Positions 44,839 through 57,561 of a DNA stretch of 64,000 nt are shown piece by piece. The notes under the pieces are model-generated. The model was not told the origin of the DNA. It was given only the letters and a program-made list of their open reading frames with translations, and did not search any database. How positions within the stretch are numbered: the stretch's first letter is position 1; the number at the start of each line of letters is the position of its first letter. This DNA is from Chlamydoabsidia padenii (Eukaryota > Mucoromycota > Mucoromycetes > Mucorales > Cunninghamellaceae), in contig JAIWND010000005.1 of assembly GCA_025330725.1 (NCBI GenBank), forward strand, positions 124,001-188,000, in the 5' to 3' direction. The translations under genes were made by a program, and so were the position numbers.

Positions 44839-47800
44839 TTATTGGTCTTCTTCAATATAGTTTGCAGGGACCAGACCTTGTTTTCCATTTTCCAATTGTG
44901 CAGTCCACCAGTCGCCAAGAGATTTATCCAGAATGGTAAGAGAAACACCGGCTTCAAATGTCAAACATCCTTCTTCTTCAGGGCCATTATAGTCATATAA
45001 TGCTGTACCTTTGGAAACTACGAATAAAAGTTAGCGTCATCTCTCTTTCTTTTTTTTTTTTTTTTCTTTTTCTTTTTACCTTGTTGAGTTTCCCCTACGA
45101 CATGTTTATCCACATAGTTTCGAGGGAAGTAACCAGACTGTTTAGAATGTTTCAAGGTACCATGCCACCAATCTTCCGAGTCGGTATCGTCTTTGACAAG
45201 TATGACATCATTTGCCTGGAAAGACAAATCGTCGGATCCTTGACCTTCATAATCCCATAAAGCCATGTATTCTGTTCCTTCATTGTCGTCCGCCGTATGA
45301 GAGGGTGGTAGAGCCGTGTCGTTTGAAGGTTCGGTGCTGCCTGTGCGTTTTTGCAATTCAGCCAAGAATACGTCGCTGCCTAAAAGACCTGGAGGAGGAG
45401 CTTGTTGTTCTGGTACTGCTTCTGTTTGAGGATGACTATGTGGCTGTGATTGATGTGTCACCGCAGGCTGCTTATTGTCGTCCTCCAACACTTTACCGGA
45501 TACACTAGATTGACTCCTGTCGTTGGTGATTGTCTTTTTCAATCGAGTTCCTTGTTGAATTTGACCCAGTAATGCGTTGCGTCCTGCTGGTGGAGTATTG
45601 TCGTTATTACTGGTAGGTTGAAGTGGTGGAGGTGGAGGAGGAATCGTAGATTGTTCGACAGGAGGAGCTGGTGGTGGTGGAGGAGGAGGGATATCTGATT
45701 GGTCAAATGTCGGAGCTGGAGGTGGTGGAGGAGGAATTCCTGCAGATGTATTTGCGTCGACAGGTGGCACCACAGCTGGTTGAGGTGATGGTGATCCAAA
45801 TGGTTTTGGTGATCCGCCTAAATGAATACGTTAATAATAAATGATGAGTAACCTACTTGTCTAAATATTCCATTCTGTTAACTTACTAGCTTGTCGTTGG
45901 CTCATGGCGTCAAAGAGTTTTCCAGCAAGGTTCTTAGCACTACCGGCAGCAGGAAATTCATCATCAGAGTCATCTTGGTGCACAACATCCCAGCCATCAT
46001 CATCACCATCGGATTCGCTGTCGCTTTCATGACCCTTTGTTGCAGAGAAGGCGGAGAAGGCGGCAAAAGGATTGTAGCTGACCCGCTTGTCGGCTGCAGT
46101 GGTTGTTACTGGTTCGGCTGCTGGAGTTTCATTATGATCATTGGTGATTGATGCATCAGCTGGTGATTCCTTTTGTTGTTGTTGTTGTAATTTGGCAAAA
46201 GGATTGTTGCTTCCCTTTGTAGATGATTCAGCCGGATCGGATGGTATTTCTTTAGTCGCTTCTACATTTGGTGATGTCAATGGTTCCTGTGCTGATACTG
46301 AGGCAAGAGGTGCTGGTGGTGGTGGTGGTGGTGGAGGAGGAGGAGGAGGAGTGGATGCTTGAGGAGGTGCGTTGTTGGCATTAGCAGCAGCACGTTCTTC
46401 ATCTTCGGCTTTTTGAATAGCTTCCATTCGCGCAATTCGTTGTTCTTCTTCTTTTTGAATGATAGCTCGTCGTCGTTGTTCCATGTCCTTTTCCTCATCC
46501 AATTGACGTTGTCGATCTTCCTCTTGTCGTTGTTGTTCCAGTTGACGTTGGTGTTCCCGCTCGGCTTCTTCTTGGCGTTGTAGTTCAGCATTCCTCTGTT
46601 GATCCGCTTCATAATCATGAGTTGGAGTCCGTGCTTCATGACGAGTTTCTGATTCCCGAAGTTTGGCTTGAGCTTGCTGTTCAGCTTGTCGCAGACGTTG
46701 TTGAGCAGCTTGTTCTTCATGATCGATCTTTGGTGTGGATGGCTGAGGAGATCTTGTCACAGGCGAAGCTTGACCCCGTTTAGCGCGCAAAGCTTCCAAT
46801 CGTTCTTGCACACGTCGTTCAGCCTAGATATACCAAAGGAAGTAAAATGGTTAGTTATCTTTTGACCTATTCCATTCACCATAGAATTAATGCTTACTTC
46901 TTTTTTAATTTCATCCGCAGTTCTTGGCTTTGATACAGTACGAGTAGATGCAGGGCTTGAAGCTGGAGAATCGTAAGTAGGAGTAGATACTGGTGATACA
47001 ATATCGTTTTGAATTGAGGTTGGCCCACGACGATTAACAGCTGGTGATGACGGAGGCGAAAAGCCCAAAGGAGATTCGCGATCCAATTGTTCAATAAACC
47101 GACGTAGTTCATATGACATGTCTTGACCTTTTTCGAAACGTTTCTTGTCGACTACCGCCGTCGATTCCACAAGTTGTTCCAAATAACGAAGATCACCACG
47201 AATGTCCCGGAGAGCCCCACGATTTCGTTCCATGTCCCTTTCACAATCATCAGCAAGGCGGTCGTAAGCTTGTTTTTCCTCTTCAGCCCGTCGTAGTTCA
47301 TAGTCAGCATCCCGGCTTGAGCTTGTTCCAATTTTGCGAGCAGCCATCATTGCCTTGGCCTTGGCCCGGACACGATCGCTTTCAGTAGTTGTTCCACCTG
47401 GCCCAGTAGGTTGAATATACGCCGTGTAGTCTTGTCCCCCATCATTTTTCCGTCCATATCGTACCTTGGCATCACGAAGTTCAGCAGCAGAAGAGCGTAG
47501 TTGGCGAGCAAGCACAGGAATATCACGGTTGCACAGATATTGAATTTCGTCTTGAAGAGATTTTTGAGTTTCCAAGAGATCCAACAAGGTTTCGGTGTTT
47601 TGGAAATACTTGCTTGTCATTGTGTTTCCACGGTAGGCACGTCCAAGGTCATCTTGAGTTTTCCGAATGTTTTCCTTGAGTTCCTCCATCGAATACAAAG
47701 TTGATGATGATTGTTGCCCACGACGGTTGTTTTCCTGTTGCTTCTTTATTCCATCCAGCTTTTTCTTGGTTGTCGAGATTTGCAAGCGAAGTTCATCTAT

Positions 47801-49388
47801 GGCAGCAGAGTTATCATCACCATTGTCAGAATCACTGTCGTATGATGTTACACGGCGACTTGGTGCAGAGTTCATAAATCGACTTGGTCCCTTGTGGCGA
47901 GCACTTGACACATAAGAATTGTCATCCCCTACTTGGCTGTGTCCTTGATGAGTTGATGGAGCTTGAGGAGAGGTAGCTGCAAATGGAGAAGGAGCAGGTC
48001 GGTGGCCAATTACAAATTTCTTGAGAGCACTAGAAGGAGGAGCAAGTTCAGCAGGAAGCACAGAAGGAATATCAAAATTGTTGAGTTTGCGATAGACCAA
48101 ATGCATTGCAATAGCGAATTCATCCACATCCAGACTACCACGGTTTTCCTTGTCAGCCAGACTCCAAATCTTCATTAAATCGTTTTCTTGTAGTTGAGAC
48201 TGCATAAACACCTGTCGAGCCACATCACCAGATAGATATCCCGTATTAGAAGTTTCCCATGCCGAAAAGATTTCGCGATACCGTTGTTTTTCTTCGGGGG
48301 TGATTTTCCATGAGATTGCGTCTTGTTGGTGAGTACCTAAAACTGGTGCCAAGAGGTTTTGTCGACTGGATTGATTGGGCATCATTTTACTGGCAAAGTC
48401 CATGTTTTGCAAGCGAGGTTTATTTGCACCCATTTGAATAGGTTGCCCAATACCGGTGGCCATAGGAAACTGAGGAGAAGGAGTTTGACCTGGATATCCC
48501 GTTTGCATGGGCTGTTGATACTGTGGTTGTTGATAAGATTGCATAGGATAGCCTGTACGCATAGGTGTTTGAGGTTGAGTAGAGCCAATAATACCAGTCA
48601 TCATAGGCATCTGTGGTTGGAATCCTGTCATCATGGGCATCTGTTGCTGAGGTTGCTGGAGTGGTGGTGGAATGCCTGTCATCATGGGCAACTGAGGTTG
48701 AATATAGCCGGTCATTGTAGGTTGGACAGGTGGTGTGTTTGTATTGATGAGCTGAGCGTTGGAATTTGAGCTAGTTTCCGTGGAAGCAAGAGTGGCCACC
48801 GCAATTTCAGTTTCTTCACGCACTTCAGGTGGTAGTTGATTTGGAATGGGCTTCCCAGTTAATTTGGCAGAGGTCAAGTACATGGCCACAGCAAATTCAG
48901 GAAAGGTCAAGTAAGGAGCCTTTGTGATAGATGCAAGATCCCTATCATAAAAGTGGTAATATTCATTAGTAATTATCCTTTCATCTACACAAGTTATTGT
49001 ATCCTACCATATTTTAGCCAAAGCATCATTGTCAAGCCTGGAGCGAGTCAAAAGGTCACGGACGGCAGTAGCTAGAAGAAGCCAAAAGAAAAAGAAAAAA
49101 AGTAATAAAGTCGAGATGAGTAATTTGTCAAGTTGATGCACAAAGCAATATATGCTTACCAGTTATTTGTTTGCCCCCAGATGATGCTGTAGCTCTTTTA
49201 AAAAGATCTTCAAACTTGGTTTGGTCAGCAGCTGATATGAAGTTAAGACGGATGCCTATAATATAAACAAGAGAATCCTTGGGATGAGTACAAAGTCAAT
49301 GCATCAATTCTTTGGTATCCAGCTTACCTCCAGAAGGGCTGTTATTGTCATTCGAGGAGAATTGTGTTGTCCCCACGTTATTGTACAT
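44839..49388 (-). CDS. Pan1/intersectin-like endocytic scaffold (EH-EH-coiled coil-WH2-SH3-SH3)
   Basis: About 1,300 residues in about eight exons. Predicted scaffold at clathrin/actin endocytic patches. The start MYNNVGTTQFSSNDNNSPSG (49388) leads into EH1 (LTFPEFAVAMYLTSAKLTGK with PIPNQLP). Then come six PMxTG-type repeats, and EH2 (ITPEEKQRYREIFSAWETSN and VDEFAIAMHLVYRKL). A coiled coil follows (about 47.1-47.8 kb), then an Arg/Glu/Gln helix, polyproline (46.31-46.36 kb), an acidic DDDGWDVVHQDDSDDEFP patch, and a WH2-like actin-binding segment (NALLGQIQQGTRLKKTI, about 45.54-45.59 kb). Two C-terminal SH3 domains end it: MALWDYEGQGSDDLSFQAND and GTALYDYNGPEEEGCLTFEA, stop at 44839. The SH3 pair is an intersectin trait; the WH2 and EH order is Pan1-like. 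Confidence 0.88.
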
Positions 49389-50211
49389 TTGGTAATAACG
49401 GTGAAAGAAAGAGAAGAGAAAGAGAGAGAAAGAAAAAATAGCGAATTGAATTATTAACTCCTCATTGAGGCCTTCCCAAAAAGGCAGAGCAAAGTCTCGC
49501 TAAGATTCATCATTTTTAAAATCCCGTCTAAAGAGAAAAAGGAACTTTTCTGTTTTTACTTGGATGTCATAATGGCCAAAACACGAAAGTAGCCTGCCGT
49601 TACCTTCATAAACCTGGTATTCATTTGGGTATAAGCATCATGTCCTGTACATGTTTTGACGACCCGAGAGAAAATATTGCCTGGTATCCTAAACTGACAT
49701 TCCTCAAAGATTACTCGATCGTCTTTGTTGTATGTACATGTTTTACTAAAAGTTATTATTGATGGAAACCCGCCAGCGATAATGATTCACCTTTCATAGC
49801 AAAAAGAAGAAAAGGGGATCTACTGCTGAAGTAAAAGAACGAAAAGGATCGCCGAGAAAGCGGGATTTGAATTTATAAGCAAAATCAGGGTCCGTTCATT
49901 GTGTGTCCTATAACCAATTGCTATATTATGTTCTTGTACCAACAAAAGTATATTGATATCGTGGTTTGGATTGGTTATTTCATGCACTGGATCAAAGAAT
50001 ACCTTTTTTTTTTTGCTTTGATCGGAGTTTTACGCCAATACATTTTAAATTCCGATTTTGACAGCATCCATCCATTGCCAACCCTGTCATGTAAAACCAA
50101 CATCCATGTAATCATGTAAATCAAAATATGAGTTTATTTATAAAAAGATAATAATATATAAAGTATGTGTATAAATATAGGGGGGGGGAGATGATAAAAT
50201 ATTGACTATAG
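49389..50211. other. spacer between scaffold and reductase-acyltransferase genes
   Basis: Contains solo motif cgggatttgaatt (49861-49873) and a decayed aaaatcccgtct near 49517-49528. A short plus-strand open frame (49901-50119) has no family resemblance. No gene called. Confidence 0.5.
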
Positions 50212-53200
50212 CTAAACAGTATTGTCCCGGTAAGATGATTTCAGATTGTAGGCTTCAGACACACGTCGAGGATTCCGTCCATTCCCCAGACCATCTGAAG
50301 ACAAGGCTGCATTTGCAGATGCCTTTAAAGAGTAAACCAATTGAATCATTTGATCTTCATCCCGAATCAATTGCATTCCATGTTGGCTTGAATAACTTTG
50401 TTCCGCCCGCAAGATACTCCGGATTTGGTTTTGACATTTATCAAAGACTTGTGCGTTTTGTCGTAACCCCAAAAGCTGTGCGTCCCCTGCCCCAAACCGG
50501 TATTTTTCAATTTCGTGGCACAAAGAGGCAATATCTAGTAGTTGAGACAAGATATCTTCACCATTATCTGGGTGTTCAACATCCTTATATAGATAAATAA
50601 GGGATAAGTATAAAAGTCTGTGTATCACTTCATATGTTTATTATTCTACATTTATCATCTTACCTTGTTTCGCTTGATTCCATCTTCTTTTGTATGACTT
50701 CGGTCTGACACCATTACCAAATCTTCATTTGTTTTGATCCCAAGTTCCAAAAGCAATATTTGAGCATCAGGAGACAGTTTTGTTTTAGGGTGCACTGCAT
50801 CGATGAATCCAATGGCCATAAAATTGTTGACCGCATTCTGACTTGCTTCCGTTGACAGTACTTCTCGGTATATGGTTCTTCGTCCACTGATGAGATGAGC
50901 AGCAATCCATTGTGATAAAACAGGCACGATTTTCCGGGGCATATAGGGTAGATCACGTAAAGCAGACAGAGAGCATGAGGTAATCCAATAGGCATCCAAG
51001 GTAGGGTATAAGAAGGAGGCAAACAAACATATTCGGCTGTAATCCTTGTGGTCAGATTCCTTCATCGCTAGTTTTTCATATTGGTTGGTGTCTTCTTTTG
51101 CGCGAAGGAATCCTTTGGTAGAAAACCATTGCACCAGTTGTTCAAATGTCTATCAATAGATGAAAACGATTAGTTAATCACCTGCATCGTCCTCATCCAC
51201 CCACCAGTTAATGACATTACTTACTTTATCCATGGACCAAGTATAAATGAATTCGTCTTTCAAGAGCCGAACCAAAAAGATGAATTTGGCGAATAATTCA
51301 TCACGAGTCAAAATAGTCTGAGGTCCATAGGATAAGTACACCACGGAGAATATGGCTTCCGGTAAAAAGATTTCAATGATCTAAAGAAGAAAAAGGTCAG
51401 CATTCAAAGTCTGCCAGGAGCTGATCTTCCGATTTGTAGGTTTTTACCTGATTGGCCATGTAAGATAGGTCCATGACATTGTCAGCATGATCCACCACAC
51501 GAATGTTAGTATTTTCATTAATCCGTTTACCGCCTTCTACAACAATATTCGTTCGGGTGTCCAAAAGATTCAAAGAATAGGCCACAATGGTTTCTGCATC
51601 TTCGTCATCTATAATCAATTCATTAGTAATGGTACCCAAGTTTCAGTGTTCTAGTATAGTATTAATACCTTGCCAGTCAATCGACATCCCTTTGTCAATT
51701 ACTTCATTTTTAAGCCATTCAGCATGTCCATTGATTTTTCCCAGCGGAAGACCATTAGTAGTGCGTCCAAAGAGTACAATCGCTGCTACCACCGAGACAG
51801 GGCTGATGATCGTCGATGAATGTTGTTGATGTTGAATACATTTAGCAATGTGAGCCGAGATAAGAGTATGTTGTTCAGTTGAGGATAAACTAAACATGTT
51901 TATAAAAAGAGAAGAAAAAAAAAAAGATTAGAACATGATATTACTGATGACATCAATGCATTTCGCATTACCTGTCTTTTTTGTCGACTGAATCAAGTAC
52001 TTCGTCCTTGGCCTTGTTGATATCCACCACATTCCCAATACCAAAGAACACCCGACCATATTTTCCATTTTCAGATGCACCACTATCCTTGTTTGCAGAA
52101 CGACCAGCCACAGAAGCACTAGGTCGAAGGAATGACGCTGATCTTGAGAGCCGTGTAGCAGTTGTTGTCGCCGCCTTTACAGAAGGTGTACCATCGACAG
52201 TGGCAGGAGGGTCCACCTTTGATTCTTTCGCCTTTTGGTCCAAGACTTGATCAATGAGCATGCGCAGATCAGGTATTTTTTCGTATGTGATATGGAGGGG
52301 TACGACTACTGTTTCCTTTGCAACACCACCGACTGAATAATCAAAAGAAGATCGTGTCGTTCCTGTCGCTGTCGAAGAGTGGCTGTCAATAGAAGGTGTG
52401 GGTGAAGGAGGAGGTGGCTGTTGTTGTTGATTTAAGGTGTGTGGTATTTGCTGATTCCGTTCTAAAGTTGCTTCTACCACCATGTCAAGTATACCATCTG
52501 CATAGACCGCTTGAATCCGACCAGTTCGTGAGCGTGCCCGTTCTAGAAGCATCGAAAGCGCACCGTGTTCATGTAAAAGAGCTTCCGTGTATGCAGCCGC
52601 AACAGCAGTGTTGAGTGGAGATCTTGATACCTTGTCCCGACGAATGAAGTAGGCACCAGCAATACGGAGTATGTCCGATACAGGTCCAAGGAGTGCCAAT
52701 GCTATATCAAATACACCTTAGATTTCCGTATTCATGCTAAACCCCCTACATCATTACCTCAACCCTCTTTTTGTTATAATACATACCTTCATCGCAAACA
52801 AGAGCAGGCACCGGGAGATGATAGCGAAGACAAACATACCAAACCAAAAGTTGATCCAGCAAGGTTTTTGAGACAGGAACGTATACTACATTTTTATGTT
52901 TGATTTGTTCTTTGAGCTATGATTATTAATAAGATAAGCATCAGTTAGTAAACCTTTCTTTTTACTTTTGTACATGATCTTACCTTGAATACATCTTCAT
53001 CCCGCAAGCGAATACAAGAGAAAAGTCGTTTAAAAAGAGTATCCAAAAACGAGCCAGCAAACCAAACATATGCTAGTTGAGTACGTTCCCGCATCCGCTG
53101 CACAATTTTCAAAGCTTCACCAACCACAGTTTGCTTGGGTACACCAGACGATTCAATGATCTAAAAGAAAGAAAGAAAAAGAAAAGGAGGGAGATATCAG

Positions 53201-56181
53201 TAAATTTCATGTCAAACATATATTTTAAATCCCGACTTACCTGTCGGATACTTGCACCCACACGCCGATCATTGAGAACAATGATCTTGATTGCTTCATC
53301 ATGTTCGCCGATATGAGTAACCCATCGACCAAGATCTGCTGCATGTTTTCCATCAGTGAGAATACCAGAATCATCATGACACCAATCATCCAGACTCGTG
53401 TCAAAGTCCGCCACCCAGTCTTCCGACAATTTCTTCACATCATTCAAACCAGCAGCAGCCCCAGTCGTTCCACCATTGAGAGATCCAAGCTGAGCCATAG
53501 TAGGTTGCTCCAACGACGCAATGACTTGAAGTAACATTCGTTCTGTTCGTTTTTGTATATCTGCCAAACTAAAAACAACAGATTCGATTTGGCGATCAAT
53601 GATAGAATGGCGCACCACCGGTACTTTGGAGAAAAGCGCGCAATCCCAGCCGGAAGCCAAAGCAAGGTTTCGTGTGCCGATAGGTCCCTGAGCAATGTAA
53701 ATGTGAGTACCGTAGCTATAGTTGGTCATGTAGGTATCCCAATTAAATCCAGAAGTGTAATACCCAGAGAGTTGGAATTGAGAGTCGGTTTCGAGATGAG
53801 ATTCAAGCTTGTATACATTGTCGTTTTCGAATACCCATTGATGTCGTAAAAGTGCTTGATTTGCTTCGGCTGTTCTTGAGGCTACCTCTACTGTACGGTT
53901 GATGACATTTGGTTCCATCTTGTTGTTGGCACCAAAGGTTATTCCATTATTACTGCTACAGCTGTTGTTACCACTGATTGCAGCGGAAACAGCGTTGAGA
54001 GATTGAGGTACATTGTATTTTATAAATAGTCGAGTTTTGAAGAGTGATTTGTTGGATACAAAGTATTGATCAGAAGTTGGGAGGGTGATCTTTGTGTTTC
54101 TTGTCCAGTAATGTCGCACAGAGTCGTAGATATGTCTCCAAGTGACAGGTTGCATGTTGGTAGCTGATACTTGATGAATCACCGGGAAGTATTGAACACC
54201 AGATAGGCGCTGGCGTTGAGGGTCCACGTCTTCGCGAATAATTTCATTGTAGGGAAGGACAAACTTTACACCAGGAGGAGACATAAACACTGGGCTTCCA
54301 ATGATCACACGAGTAAAGTAATCCACAGGGACAATATCAGCGTTATAACCACCAATATCAGGTTGAAGTACTTGCATACCATGTCCCAGCAAAAATACCA
54401 TCCCATTCATGCCAGTGACGCCATCGACCTATAACACAAAACAATGATCAATTGAGATTCCTTTCACAGTATGGTTCAGTACTTACCCATCCAGGAAGAG
54501 GTTCAAATGCACCAGCACCAACATGAGTAGCACGGACAATCGAGATCGGCCATTGAGATTTCCCACCTTGGATTTCTTCCACCCGATTATAATCCACCCG
54601 CTTCAATATCAAGTGTTCGGTCAGAGATTTAGTAAAGGTGTAGGTGTTTGGATAGTATTGAAGGATACGCTGTGTCATTTTCGGGATGTCTATAGTAGGG
54701 ATAATAATAATAATGAAAAAAAAGGGGGGGGGAGTGATATGAGTGATTACTGTCAACTTGTTACATTAAACATACCTTGTAAATCAAGAGCCACAGTCTC
54801 TTTCAAGAGATCTTCAGGGTCACCAAGCTCCATAGGGTAGACACGTTCCTGAATATGACCATCGGGTAGATTCGTATTCAAGTAAGCCAGGGATACATGT
54901 ACAAAAGCCTCTACATATGTATACAATAATGATTTAGTAAGCTTTCCTGTTTCCCTTTGATCCCAAACTTACCCATTTTGACGCATTCATCTGCCAGATC
55001 CATCAAACGTAAAGTCCCTAATGTGTTAGTCTGATATAATTATAAAAATGTTAGTTACAAGAGGATCCCTGATGTCAGTGTTGAATTTACCTCCAAGGAC
55101 AAGTCTAGTCGTTCATGATAATCCACCGTCGCAGCGCAATGAAGTACCACATGCACGTTTTCCACCACATTTTCCCGATCTTCAAAAGACATTGAGAGAT
55201 CAGGAGAAATAATATCACCACTAATAGGAATGATCTTGTTATGGACAATGTCGTCAAATACGGATTCCCCCATGCTATGCCGAAGAGATACAAATGCCTA
55301 GAATAGGAATCCAATAAAAAAATAAGCAGGGTGAGTAAAACTCTCCCCAATCTACCTACCCCCCTCTTGCCTATGCATACATAACCCTTCCTCCTATGTA
55401 TTCCATTGATCATCTTTTCACTTACCTTATTGTTCAGTATTTCATTCTTGATCCGGTCGTTTGGTCGCCCCATTTTGCTTCGTTTAGTGTTTCCATTTCG
55501 CACCAGGAGATAAATCCGTCCAAGACTTCCGCCAAGAGAGTGTATCAGCTTCCATAATATGCTTTTGCCAATAAATCCAGTACTTCCAGTCAAAAGAATG
55601 TTCTTTTCACGATAATAGTCGATGACAGGACCTTGGAATAAAGTATCTCCTGTTGACAATGAAGGTGGTGTGTCGTTGGTGATATTATACTTGGGAGTGT
55701 CGGTGTCAATTGTTGATGAGGTGCCATTAGGGATCCTAGTAGTAGAGTTGCTACTTTCTTGTTCTTTTCGAGATGGTGAAGTTGCTGATGGTACTATAAT
55801 GGGCTGAGTTTCGTTTGCTGCTATTGTTGTAACCATATTGGTATTTGAAGTATCCCCCGTTTCGTTGTTACCAGTAGTAGTAGTGGGACCAGGGCACGAC
55901 GGAGAAGTAGGACTGGTATCAGAAAGTGGTAAAGGTGCATCAGAATCAGGACCCATCTTGGCTTTATCATTTGTTTCGTCTCGAGTAGGTGGGCTTGGTT
56001 GCTGCTGAGTAACATTTTCCACAATGGGCGTTGAGGCTGGCGAATGTTCATTCGAGTCAATAAATCCTTGTTCGGTACTTATGACAATGCTTGGTATATC
56101 TTGTTTGTTGTTGTTCCCCGTATGTTCATAAGTATCCTTTGCAGTGTTGGTATCGACTTTATCAGTTTGTGCCGACTCCAT
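50212..56181 (-). CDS. fatty acyl-CoA reductase fused to a PlsB/GNPAT-type acyltransferase domain (FARAT-like)
   Basis: About 1,700 residues in a dozen or more exons. The first about 200 residues are Ser/Thr-rich and disordered. A fatty acyl-CoA reductase module follows: NAD(P)H-binding NILLTGSTGFIGKSILWKLI (GxxGxxG), VVLHCAATVDYHERLDLSLE, catalytic YTFTKSLTEHL (YxxxK), and the C-terminal ATNMQPVTWRHIYDSVR block. The second half aligns with GPAT/DHAP acyltransferases: VYVPVSKTLLDQLLVWYV, ILRIAGAYFIRRDKV, LLERARSRTGR and VPLHITYEKIPD stand for motifs I-IV. In motif I the expected His of HX4D is Ser (SKTLLD), and the EGxRSR motif is ERARSR, so acyl transfer may be lost. A FAR-acyltransferase fusion (FARAT) is known for ether-lipid synthesis in Dictyostelium. 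The C-terminus YRDNTV is not a peroxisomal signal. The start MESAQTDK avoids an upstream hydrophobic in-frame extension that cannot be excluded. Confidence 0.85.
53221..53235 (+). repeat. solo TTTTAAATCCCGAC motif at an intron donor
   Basis: Within an intron of the reductase-acyltransferase gene. On the gene strand the donor reads directly into it, GTAAGTCGGGATTTAAAATA. The copy at 36844-36863 also reads gtaagtcgggatttgaaatg. Confidence 0.6.
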
Positions 56182-56588
56182 GTGTTGAGGTAGAATAAAG
56201 TAAGAATAAAAAGAGAAGGGGATAAAAAAAAGGTCTTGGACCGCCATGGACCACATTGTCAAAATAATTTAAAGTGCCGATTCAACATAGGCGAATAAGA
56301 TGTCAAATCAAAATAAAAGGGGAAGACTTTATTAGAAGTTATCATAAAGGATGATTAAAATAATAATAATAATAATAATTGTAGTATAAAAAAGACCAAG
56401 CGCCATAGGAGACCGTCAGATCTGGATCTTTGAGTTTGTAAAGATAGATCACTGTATAAAGTAGTTTGATAAGCCTATAACCTAAATCCAAACGTTAATA
56501 CACACAACTTGATTTGACAAGCCTTTTTAATTACCTCGATAAAACGAGGCTTTCAATGGTTTGGGCGACAGTCTCCCGACTATATCTC

Positions 56589-56832
56589 AATGCCAGCACC
56601 GTCACCGAGTGTCATTACCAGCACCATTTTTGAGTGTCATTGCCAGCACCATCGCCCAATGTCATTGCCAGCACCATCGCCCAATGTCATTGCCAGCACC
56701 ATCGCCCAATGTCATTGTCAGCACCATCGCCCAATGTCATTGTCAGCACCATCGCCCAATGTCATTGTCAGCACCATCGCCCAATGTCATTGTCAGCACC
56801 GTCGCCGTATTATTGCCGGTACCATCACCAGG
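56589..56832 (+). repeat. 25-bp minisatellite, about nine to ten copies
   Basis: Core unit gccagcaccatcgcccaatg plus tcatt (25 bp), with c/t variation (gccagc versus gtcagc). Inner units are almost identical; the first two and last two are diverged. As 25 is 3n+1, the frame rotates each unit. Confidence 0.93.
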
Positions 56833-57561
56833 TTGATCACCAGGACCAAGATGAGGCCATCCTTTTGAAATCCCAGCAGTTCGTCGGTGATCATTGCCCG
56901 ATTTTCCACCAGGATTTATGCATGGCCGATGCTCTCCTTGGGTTCCATTTTGAAAGCAATTTCTATCAAAGCCATAAAAATCGGGGTCAGTGTTTGCATG
57001 TAATCTATCATCATTTTATTACCTTTCATATCCCAGAATGGCCAAAAACCGCCAAACAAGAATTGCCATCACTTGAGGGAATCACATTGTTGTGGAGCTT
57101 TTCAGCCAATAAAAAGCCCCACTTTAATCAAACCAGTTTTATACCCCATTACACCCCAACCATATTTAAAAGAATATGTGGTTCCCCTTGAGAAGGCCAA
57201 GGGCAAAAAGCAGACCCATTTTACCAATCCAAGTTGTACTTGAAACCAGCACTTTTAATGAGAGCGACAGAGAGAGAAGCACACTTGACTTGATTGTCAA
57301 TGAAGGTGATGTTACGAGTGGATGCGTCATGGCGCAGACGAGACCAAAAAAGGGAAGCATAGCAGGATATCCAGGTCGAATGATGTAGTTTAACCATACC
57401 CGCTTTACCAAATGGATAGTGGCTACTGAAACATCAATAGAGAAGACGCCGTAATGTATTAATGATAAAAACGGATATGAGTGTTTTGAGGAAAAGAGGG
57501 AGGAGGCAATCAAATAAATTTATGAAAACAAGATACCTCATCTTTATTTCAATCCCCGGTA

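Noticed and set aside
16773..49873. Solo TTCAAATCCCG motifs as tRNA genes
   Set aside because: Although the core looks like a tRNA T-arm, no acceptor stem, D-arm or anticodon arm can be folded from the flanks at the sites I examined.
56561..57191. Long plus-strand open frames with His/Pro/Ser repeats
   Set aside because: They are read-through of the 25-bp minisatellite, which is free of stops in all forward frames. No domain, no splice structure, and the downstream part has no recognisable content.
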